This document shows, in pieces, positions 49,658 to 58,490 of a stretch of DNA of 64,000 nt (its first letter is position 1; every line of letters begins with the position of its first letter). The stretch is from assembly GCA_029747015.1 (NCBI GenBank), contig JAKOGI010001980.1, forward strand, positions 91,360 to 155,359. The letters are read 5' to 3'. The notes beneath the pieces were generated by a model. The model was not told the DNA's origin. It saw only the letters and a list, made by a program, of their open reading frames with translations, and ran no database searches. The position numbers were made by a program, and so were the translations under genes. The DNA is from Carnegiea gigantea. Lineage: Eukaryota > Streptophyta > Magnoliopsida > Caryophyllales > Cactaceae.

Positions 49658-49668
49658 ATGGGGGAGCT
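49658..49668 (+). other. Polypurine tract of Athila B
   Basis: ATGGGGGAGCT-type purine tract abutting TGATGAG of the 3' LTR, preceded by GGGACAAGCAACG, as in Athila A. Confidence 0.78.
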
Positions 49669-50909
49669 TGATGAGTTCTTTTATATGCTTCATTTTTAGA
49701 GTGTTTTGTGGTAGTTTTTTTAGAATTTATGGGCTTAGTGTCATAATTTATACTCCTATTCTCGTTTTATGCTTGGATATGGTTCTTTGATGATATTTGC
49801 AGGATTTTAAACCATTTGACCCAATGATTGAGCCCCATTTGAGTGCATATTGAGCCACCACAGAGATACCCGAAGTTCCATGCCCGTGGAACAAGAGAAG
49901 AATAGAAAACTTCAGAACTAGCCAGAACCACGGTCCAAACGTGGTGTCCCTCACGGACCGTCGTGAGCTTATAACTGCTAACCTCTTTATCTTCCTTTAT
50001 TGTGCGGCTAAGGATGCTCCGTTTACTGCTTAAAAGGGCATGTTCCAAAGGCTTATGAAGAGAAGAGGATAGCAACCATAGCCATCTCACTACTTCTCAC
50101 ACATTCTTCTTTTAGTTAGAGTTTATTTTAGTTCATTTTTTGGAGCGAAAGGTCAATTTGAAGGGAGAAGCTTTGCTCTTAGAAGCTTGAGGACTGTTGC
50201 ACAATCGAAGGACTGCCATTGTTGTAAAGTTATCCTTCCTTTGGACTTATTCTTGAACTCATGTTTTAGTTGAATTAGAAATATGAGTCAGTAGTTTTAC
50301 TTAATCTAGAGATTTGTTAGCCATAGTATTTTAGTTGGATCCTTTATCATTAGAATCTTGTGCTTATTTCATGATTGGAATGATTTACTTCTATCTTGAG
50401 ATTAGAATGTTATGAGCAGAATTTGGCCAATTTTGCTTGCTTATACTAGGTAGTTGAGTGAAGTACTGAAAAGTGAAACTCGCTGCTAGATCACCTTGAA
50501 TGAACTTGACTTAGTGAAACTCAAGAGAGAATCGCTTGTTAAGAGGAGACTTAGCATTCATGAATCTTCAACCTAGACTAAATTAGAGACACTTAAGAGA
50601 ATGTTGGTTGAATTTGTTTAGCAATTTAATTTATTTCGAAAGAGATGATTGAATTCAGCTCGATGTCAATTCCTTGAATCGTTCGATCCGTGAAAAGTGC
50701 AAGCTTAATTCTATGATCTAACTCTTTACTTAGAGAATCAAATTCCTAGATGCTTTACTTTGATTGATTTCTAATTGGATAACTAGTTTATTTAAATCGA
50801 CTTATTAAAAATATTGATTACTTAGTATTTTCAATAAGGCGTTAGCTTGATAGATTATTGTGGTCCATAAGGACGATCTTTTAATCTATACTATAATACC
50901 CATACGCCA
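49669..50909 (+). repeat. 3' LTR of Athila B
   Basis: 1241 bp. It carries the 140 bp segment missing from the 5' LTR but has a shortened terminus (ACCCATACGCCA instead of the ...CTTGCGGACATGTCA end). It contains ACCACGGTCCAAACGTGGTG at 49927-49946. Confidence 0.88.
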
Positions 50910-50914
50910 ACCAT
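50910..50914. repeat. Target-site duplication ACCAT (right) of Athila B
   Basis: Exact copy of 42056-42060. Confidence 0.92.
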
Positions 50915-51520
50915 GGTCAAGGCATAATCGTAAAAGGTCAGTGAATCACTCACGGGCTTCATAGAGCTCTTCCTCTTCCTTTTGAGAGAAGATAGTGATT
51001 TGATTCTGCAGGTTTGTCGTCTTACTCGGAGGACAGAATTTAGCAAGAAAAAGCTTTGTAATCTCGTCCCATGTTATGATACATCCTATAGGCAACGAGT
51101 GAAGCCACACCCTTGCCTTATCCCTAAGTGAAAAGGAAAATAGCCACAAGTGGATGGCATCGATAGAAACTCTGTTGAGTATTAACGTGTCGCACACCTC
51201 TAAAAAGACCTAGAGGTGTAAGTTTGGATCTTCTAACTGGGTGCCTCCAAATCGGGATTGTTGCACTATTGATGTAAGGGATGGTTTGAGCTCAAAATTG
51301 TTCGCTTCTATGGTTAGCTAAGCAATGCTCAAGGAAATGCCTTGTGCTTTCGGGTAACAAAATCCCGGAGTGTCCTTCTTTGGTCACCTCTTATTCCATC
51401 CATCAACGAAGAACCTGCTTGAGCCTTTAGTCTTCGCTCTTCTACCCTTCATTTCTTCCTCCTAGAGCGAAAAGTCCTTTTGATTTCTGGATCGAATTCA
51501 AACGAAAAGGGACTTTGTAT
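50915..51520 (-). pseudogene. Athila A Gag, N-terminal part
   Basis: On the minus strand, FDPEIKRTFRSRRKK-like sequence near 51500 corresponds to the Gag start of Athila B. A clean ORF (51197-50946) then reads LWLFSFSLRDKARVWLHSLP and LFLAKFCPPSKTTNLQNQIT, the canonical Athila capsid. It stops next to the Athila B insertion point. The ATG at the expected start is lost. Confidence 0.85.
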
Positions 51521-51634
51521 ATAAAGAAGAAATCCTGTAAAATTACCAACAAAACTACCAACGCAAATCAAAAATATAAAGAAAAAGAAAGAATGAAAAA
51601 AAAAAATACTTAGTCAATTTCTAAGGGCTAACTC

Positions 51635-52844
51635 GATATCATTTCCAAAGAGACCAAATGTATTCTATTGAGTTTTGTCCTATAAAAGTGATAAGTAAGC
51701 AAATTTCAACTGGGTGTTTGAATAATGCTATAATATAATTGGAAAATTCAATCAATTTAAGTCATCTAGGGATTTGTTTTGCCTAGTAAAGATGTGGATC
51801 AATGGAATATAACATGCACTTGATCTATATTAGGAGACTGAAAGGGGTGCAATTGTGTTCAGAATTAATTATTTCTTTCGAAATAAACTGAATTACTAAA
51901 CTAACCAATTGTCATTCTTTCAAATGTCCTTGTTTAGTCTAAGTTATGGATTTTTGATTGCTAAAGTTCCTCTTAACAAGTAAATCTTTCTCAAGTATTG
52001 CTAAGTAAAGAACTATCTTGTTGGTCAAATAGTAAGTTTCACCTTTCAGTCCTTCACTTAACTATTCAGATTTAGCAATTAAATTTGGCTAAAATTCACT
52101 CGCAACAATCTCACACACAAGGTAGAACTCAACCAATTCCAATCAAGAACAAGCACAACTAAATTAAAATTAGAGATTCCAACATCAATACTTGGCTAGG
52201 AATCCTTAGATTGAGAAAGCTACTCATACATATTTGAAGTAACAATAACTAAACAAAGTTTAAGAGCGGAAAACTTAGCACAATTGGAGATCCTCCAAGG
52301 GGTTCCCAACTTTGCAAGAGCTCCAAAACAACAAGCACTTCTTCACAACTTTCACTCTTAAACTCAGAACTAAGAAATCTAAAACTAAACTAAGAAAATG
52401 GAAAAGAATAAAAGAGATTAGAGAATAAGAATTCTCTTTTGCTTGTGTATCTCTTAAATCTGCTATGAAATGGCTCTATTTAAAGAAGAATTCGATCAAC
52501 CTCAGCCACACGATGAAGGAAAATGAAGAGACTTAAAGTTATGGACTCACCGCGGACCTGTGGCCTTCAGCACAGGCCATCCATATTGAGCTCTATCTCG
52601 ACATTCTTCTGTTCTTTCTTCCTTCTACGGGCATTGTGACTTGGAAGTGTTCATGAGGTCAAGCTACACTTATTCAGGGGTCAAATCTGGGATAAAATGG
52701 TCCAAAAACCTGAAAAAAACAGAAAAGAATCATACCCAAGCATAAAATAGAAAAAGAAGTGCATGATATAGCATAAAACATATAATTCTCCCTAAAAGTG
52801 ATACAAAATGATGTCAAAATAAGGTGCACTTTAAGGAGCTATCA
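51635..52844 (-). repeat. 5' LTR of Athila A, 3' edge and PBS deleted
   Basis: Aligns with 35113-36350. On the minus strand it starts TGATAGCTCC at 52844. Its downstream edge jumps from ATGATATC directly to leader sequence, so the LTR end and the whole PBS are missing. Confidence 0.82.
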
Positions 52845-54349
52845 GTGGGATCCTTGATTTTTTTCTTTCCAATCTGAGATGAGTCACCTTTTTCAATAGC
52901 TTTTGAAGCCCTAGTGCCTTCTTTCTCCCAAAGAGCTTTCCTCTTCCACGTATGATGCTTAGTCATCCACTCTAAGTAGAATTTGGGAACATTAGCAGGG
53001 CGCGGTGCCCCTGGCATGGTTATAAGTAGGCAATAAAGCCAATACTTCATACAAGAGTGGACACCAGTAGCATTATTTGGCCAGCTCCCTAGAGGGATGT
53101 AGTCTAGCCTCGAAATGGTTTGTTCGAGGACACATTGCCTTAAAAGACACCTAGAGAAGAAGTAGGCCCCTACTGTAAGACGAATGAGTCGCACATGAGT
53201 GCTATGACCTCAATGAGTCACAACTTGATGAATGTTCCGCCAGCGGATGACCCAACGAATGAAGGGAGACCTGTTAAAAAAGCTAATCCAATTTACAACC
53301 GGTTGGTCCTTGAAAAGTCTTCTTCATTGACAAAAATGTGCTGCAAGATAGGAGTCCACATTTTGGGGAATACCAATCAACCTAAGATGCTCCAATAGTC
53401 AAATCTATGAAAAATACAAAAAAAAAAAAAAATTGAACTAGTACAGACCTAGAAAACCCAATCGGTTTGCCAGGTCCAAAATAAATAAATAAATAAATAA
53501 ATAAATAAGAAGAGAGAAGGAAAAGAAAAGACGGCGGGCTAGAAACTTGGCTTTGGCCTACAGAAAACCTGGTTGGGTTCCCCACCCATTAGGAGCAAAT
53601 CATGCTGCAAAAAAAAAAAAAAAAAAAAACAATGAAGGGAAAGCTGGCCCATTGGATCAATAGTCTCTACCTGGAGTAGCAAAGGATTTCTCAAGAAAAA
53701 TTGACTAGGATAGTGGTGAAGACGATTGAGGCAAAGGATGGTTTTAGCCAGCACAAGGGGAATGAGAGTATTGCCGTGATGAATGTTGTCTGCTACTATG
53801 AGAAGCGTAGTGAAACCTCTACCATTGGAACCACCTATGAACAAGAAAGCACCTAAGAGACAAAGTGTTATACCCCTACGCCTATGTAGGCCTTCAAGTG
53901 TATAGCTATGCTAATAACAACAACAACTCTCAGTGTAGGTCCCACTTTAACGGGACCTGGGGAGATCCAAATGTAGGTGGCCTTAACCCTATGTACATGA
54001 TTGCTCATAGAGAGAAGTGCATAGCCACACTCTTTCTTAAATTAGGCAATCAAAGATATAAAGGGCACCTCTTTATCAATCACGATAGAAAGTATGTCCT
54101 CAACGCTGAAGCCTAAAAGACGACAATATTGGGCAGACATGTGTTTTGAAGATGAAGGGATTATGGGAGGACAATATAGGGAATTTCTAAAATAGCACTA
54201 AATTCCCCCGCTAGAAGGCATAATTCACAAGTCTCGAACCTAAAAACGTCTAGTTCTGGGTCCCAAAAGGTCATAATGGCTCTAAGAAGGCTCCAGGAGA
54301 TTTTAAGTTGATGCAAGATAAGAATGGTGTTTGACCTAAGGTACTTCAA
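52815..54349 (-). pseudogene. DUF7745-like gene, antisense within Tat element, broken
   Basis: Minus strand. An N-terminal FWDPELDVFRFETCEL (about 54270-54223) followed by GEFSAILEIPY is the hallmark opening of the plant family annotated as DUF7745, related to plant mobile domain proteins. A middle block (GGSNGRGFTTLLIVADN, then TLIPLVLAKTI, about 53840-53735) and SQFFLRNPLLLQV match its central conserved region. A C-terminal ORF from 53194 contains ISRLDYIPLG and a basic tail (KHHTWKRKALW). The ORF's last 30 bp overlap the edge of the Athila A LTR. Poly-A tracts and an AAAT repeat at 53420-53630 may be intron or insertion. Function is unknown; no domain is known to serve retrotransposition. 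Confidence 0.62.
53479..53509. repeat. (AAAT)n microsatellite
   Basis: About seven AAAT/AATA units inside the DUF7745-like region. Confidence 0.95.
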
Positions 54350-56207
54350 TTCATGTTCCCCTTAAGAACCAAGGGAAAACAACAAGGAAGACAACCTCAT
54401 CTCGAAAGAGATGTTTTTTTTTCTTTTTACTAAGAAAAGCTGACACAACTGATGTAAAAAAAAATGCTAACTCCAAGCAAATTTTATAATGCAGCAAGCC
54501 AAGGCCTAGTCAGAGTTAGACTAGGAACCTGCTCAGGTTCCCTGGGTCCAAGCTCCTACAACCCCTCTAGAAAGTGCCAAACCCATTTCAAGTTGAATTA
54601 GAGTCCTAGAGATTCACAGAGAACATGGTAGGGTTTCGCCAGGCCCGTAAAGTTTTATGCTTGTTTCCTTTTGCTTCACCCCCTGGTTAAAAATGTAATT
54701 AAGAAAATCAGACGAGTTGTTACTCAGGACTACTAAAAGCTCTTTATATTTATGGTTGTTTTTGTTTTTTCGGTCATTTTTGGGGGGGTGGGGGCTGAGT
54801 CTTGCATTTTTCTTTTGCTTTTTTTTCCATAAAAGGTTCGAATGCATTATTAGTAAATTGCATCATAATGTTAGCATAGCAGTATCATACATAAGTTTGA
54901 TAGGATAACTTTACTCGTTATACTAGAACCTACAACTACTTCCACCACAGAAGTAATCCACATAATTTGACGCAAAGCCAAAATCAATTGAAACTCGGCT
55001 TGTATCCACATTTGGATGAGAACTACCCTCAAGCGCCCAATAGTGGCGATGAGGTTTGTTATGCATGGTCCCAGACAAGCAATCACAGTATAACATTTGG
55101 GGAAGCAGAGGTTCTCCCAAGGAGGAGGCATGAAGCATTTAAACCCGAGGATTACCGATGTGAAGTGATTCAACTTCTAACTAAGAATTCAGATGGAGTC
55201 TCGCCTCTTCAACATGAGACGATTCTAGAACATCCAGAGGCCTCGAAGAAGGGCGTCTCCTTGATTGCAATATGCGAGATGGTGCTCATCTAGCCTAATC
55301 CTTAGACCCCTTTTTTGTAAGAAAGTGCCACAGATAAAAACAAAGGGGAAAAGAAAGAAAGATGGGAAAGAAGGACAATACCTCATCCATCAGGGGCTGA
55401 CGACAAGTAAAGAGGCTTGCAAATGCCTTGGTCGCAAAGCAACAATAGTGCACCATCATGTTAGATTGCTCTCGATTGCACTGAAAGGGGAAAGCCAACA
55501 GGTTAGTGCATGAGATTGATAGATTAAGGAAGAAGAAGAATATACCCTCCTCTATAAATGTGGTAGAGAATGGGAGCTTGGGGCACTCAGACTTTGACAC
55601 GAGTGGAATCTCTACATTTTCTCATGTTCTTCTTCCGATGCAACATTGATGTTCCAGTTAGGCATGGGAGCATTGATATGCGTTCGCTAAAAGAGGAGAG
55701 CACGGTAAAAATGGCATCACTTAAAAGTCAGGTGAAACAAGAAAGCATGGTATAGTGCCTACTAAGTGGGTCATGATTCGCTAAAGATACGTCCAATAAT
55801 CACCATCATGGTAATGAAATCAACACAATGGCGGCCCGCCTTCATCTCCACCATGTCTGCTAAAGACAACACTCTAGCATAGAACATAGAGCGTGGGGGA
55901 TCCATTGGAACATATGGAGGCCATTGGTGATGACTTTAGGGTGTCACACTTTCACCCATGTACCAAATAAAGCAGAAGGGTCCATCCATCAGGATTCACC
56001 AATGGGTTTAGTATGGAGTAGCCTCAATTTTAGGAAGGATTATGCGAGCAACTCATGGGTGGAAGTTGGCCTTCAAAACATCAGTGTCAAAACAAAGCGT
56101 AAAGAATAATAAGCAAATCAACTATCACATCGTGTTTAAGCCATTTATAGCCCTCTAAAGGCACTGCAAAGTTCTTGATAGAAACTTTCACTGAATTTTG
56201 TTATCTT
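54350..56207. other. Degenerate Tat sequence between the two antisense genes
   Basis: No confident gene. Short ORFs on both strands (for example plus 54967-55293, minus 55600-55295) lack recognisable domains. It may hold decayed coding sequence continuing the PMD-type gene. It contains the palindromic motif GGAACCTGCTCAGGTTCC at 54523-54540. Confidence 0.45.
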
Positions 56208-57188
56208 TCATCCACTAAAGAATTGCAGGAAAACTTGCAAGCTCCAGTGATCCGAATGATACCCCAGAAAAATATTCGTAAAACCAAAGCTGTAAAAACA
56301 ATGAAATAATGATGAGAGTTTCAAAATGAAAAAGGAGTAAAATAATTGTGGTATTATTACCTTAATTACCCTCCACAAACCACCAAGAGGTAAGCTGGAG
56401 CTTTTTTCTCCTTGGGTTATATTAGTCTTCCATACTACACTTTGCATGCCACGAATAAGAGTAGCATATGCAACCACTTCCCAATTCAATTGCCTTACTC
56501 TGTCTAGATCAACCAGGTTAACCAAATAATGAAAGTAGTAGTGGTTACCTAGTTTGGCAAAAAATTGGTGCCGAGAAGGGCTAAAGTGATACGATATTGC
56601 CAGTCAGGTGTGTACAACCCAACCAGTATCATCCTGCATCAGCATGATCATGGTGGAAGTCTTCCTAATATACTAACGAGTCACCAGAAATTCCAAGGCC
56701 TATTAGCACAACCAAATCGAAAGGGATGATAGTCATCTCTTGAAATGGAAAATGGAGGGTGTTAGTAGTATCCCAAAATCTTTTAGCTGTTCCTGTGAGT
56801 GATGCAATGATCAATCAATTGGGATGTTCCTTCTAAACCTGAATAGAAGGATCTAAAGCCCGTGTTCTTTAGAACACTTCAGACTTGGATTTCTCTACAA
56901 CTGAGGTTGATTATGAACTTCTTAGGCACCACTCCAACCCTGATATGATCATCCTAAAAGAGGAAGAAAATTAGACAACAAGATTTGATAAACAAAAGAA
57001 AGAAGAACACAGAAGAAGAACATTCACTTTTTAGTAGCAGCTTGACTCGAGGCATGCCATTTGATCTCAACAAGAAGATCAACACCATCTCAAGCCTCAA
57101 CAGGCCTCCATTCCCTTTCAATAAAGAAATCTTGTACAAATGTTTCTTGACGGGATTGGCGATGAGCATGAGCTCTTCTCAAACTCAT
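56208..57188 (-). pseudogene. Plant mobile domain (PMD, MAIN-like) gene, antisense within Tat element, broken
   Basis: Minus strand. A possible N-terminus MSLRRAHAHRQSRQETF starts at 57188. The PMD signature is clear: TGFRSFYSGLEG (about 56853-56818), then KRFWDTTNTLHFPFQEMTII (about 56785-56726), GLGISGDS (about 56697-56675), and in another frame NLVDLDRVRQLNWEVVAYA (56519-56463) with LPLGGLWRV (about 56393-56366). This corresponds to 'RWRDETHTFHLPCGEMTLTLEDVA' and 'WGG..YA.LYR' of PMD proteins. PMDs occur in host proteins such as MAIN/MAIL1, which act in the nucleus on silencing and meristem maintenance, and in some plant transposable elements. Stops and frameshifts show it is dead here. 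Confidence 0.72.
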
Positions 57189-57865
57189 ATTAAAAACACT
57201 TGAAAGTGGTGAAAGTAAGAGAAAGTAAAGGAGAATGAAAATGAGAAGAGAAGCACGATTAAGGGATGAATTGAGCACTTCACAAGGCAAGCTACATATA
57301 GGCAAAGCAATAAGGAAGAAGCCAAAGGGGAACCCAGTAAGGTTCCCCACAACTCACATGGGCATAATCCTTCACAAAGAACTAAGGGTAAACAAACAAG
57401 AAAGGAAGAAACGAGGGCATGCCAAGCCCGAGGACTAGTCGGGTTCCGTTTAACTCACGTGGGCATCTCACTTGACAATAATGCGAAAGCACTCAAACAA
57501 AAGGAAGTAAGCAAACAAATAAGACAAAAAAGGAGACCCAGCCAGGATCTACATGTGCGTAGGAACTTATAATTATCAAAAGAATATACGAGCATGCCAA
57601 CAAAGAAGAAAAAGGCAAAGTAAGAAAAGTGGTCAAGGGACCTGACCGGCATCACCACCACCATGTGCTTATTCTCTCTTGAAAAATGAAGAGGAAGCCA
57701 AAATCAAAAGGATCCAATAGAGAATCTACATCTATGAGCATCCATAAAATACATGCAATCTTAAGAAGAAAAAGAATGGATATACTTATGAAAGTGTCTC
57801 AAGATATTCATCAAAGATAGAAGGTAAAGGACATTTGGCCATTAAAATACGATAGAATGTCAAAA
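57189..57865. other. Tat 3' region upstream of minisatellite, no gene seen
   Basis: A-rich non-coding DNA. It has two direct copies of a GGTTCCnnnnAACTCACRTGGGCAT block (57341-57364 and 57441-57466), part of the element's recurrent motif set. Confidence 0.5.
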
Positions 57866-58290
57866 GGTCTGCTAATTCGGCATCAAGAATAAATTCAAAG
57901 ACCGCTAGGCCGATGAAAGGTCCGCTAATCCGATGCCAAAGATAAATTCAAAGACTCTGTAAGACCAACAACAGGTCCGCTCCTCTAGTGACAAGGAAAT
58001 CTGCTAGGCCGGCGAAGAGTTCGCTCCTCTAGCGATAAGAAAGCCTACTAATTCCACAAAAGGATAAATTCATATGAAACCTGCTAGACCGAAGAAAGGT
58101 CCGCTAGACCGACAAAGGTCCGCTCCTCCAGTGATAAGGAAACCTGCTAGACCAACGAAGGGTCCGCTCCTCCAGCGATAAGAAAACCCACTAGACTGGC
58201 GAAGGGTCCACTCTTCTAGATACAAGAAAACACGCTAGACTGTTGAAAGGTCCACTACTCTAGCAACAAGAAAATCCACTAATCCGATGA
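57866..58290 (+). repeat. 44 bp minisatellite, about 8-9 units
   Basis: Degenerate units of the form GCTAGACCGRCGAAGGGTCC then GCTCCTCYAGCGATAAGAAAACC. Four well-preserved units are exactly 44 bp (starting about 58014, 58157, 58201 and 58245); others are truncated or hybrid. The array lies just upstream of the 3' LTR, the region of Tat/Ogre elements known to generate tandem repeats. Confidence 0.85.
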
Positions 58291-58479
58291 AAGGATAAGA
58301 ACCCACTGGCTCTCGGCACAATGGGACATCATCAGGCCATCGTCACAGCGAAAGTTAATGGATGCCCAATCCCAAGACCCTCAGCGACCAAATTTGGATT
58401 CTACATCATCACATCCAGATGGACAACTACATGTCACAACCATTATTTTAACCTTCACTGTACTCCAACTCTGCCAAAG

Positions 58480-58490
58480 TGGGGGCTAAC
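58480..58490 (+). other. Purine-rich tract before Tat 3' LTR (degenerate PPT)
   Basis: GTGGGGGCTAAC immediately precedes TACAGATGCCT, the start of the right LTR. Confidence 0.55.

Larger units (their letters stand above)
42061..50909 (+). mobile_element. Athila B: non-autonomous Athila-lineage gypsy element inserted in Athila A
   Basis: An 8.85 kb element with LTRs at 42061-43168 and 49669-50909, a tRNA-Asp-type PBS, gag, protease, an ORF-1-type gene and PPT, flanked by ACCAT. The protease is followed directly by the post-pol sequence KRALLGRQPKSF (near 45795), so the usual RT-RNase H-integrase block of about 3 kb is missing, as in Athila A. Both copies share LTRs, coding order and spacer sequences, so they belong to one family. 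Confidence 0.9.
35113..52844 (-). mobile_element. Athila A: non-autonomous Athila-lineage gypsy element, minus strand
   Basis: LTRs are at 35113-36350 (3') and 51635-52844 (5'). Internal order on the minus strand is gag (split by Athila B), protease, a conserved 'RALLGRQ' spacer near 40200, an ORF-1-type gene (39440-38354), and a 2 kb 3' region with PPT. No reverse transcriptase, RNase H or integrase is visible between protease and ORF-1. Without Athila B it would be about 8.9 kb. The 5' LTR end and PBS are deleted, and no clear target duplication is present (GATCT at 35108-35112; GTGGG after 52844). Confidence 0.82.

Noticed and set aside
53865..54116. Plus ORF of 83 codons
   Set aside because: It overlaps the antisense DUF7745-like reading and has no recognisable domain.
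57866..58290. CRISPR-like array
   Set aside because: The units are direct tandem minisatellite repeats without unique spacers, in a plant retrotransposon.
28900..58490. Treating the 27.3 kb and 58.5 kb repeats as two independent solo LTRs
   Set aside because: A PBS follows the left copy, a purine tract precedes the right copy, Tat gag and protease lie between, and the outer flanks share ATCAT.
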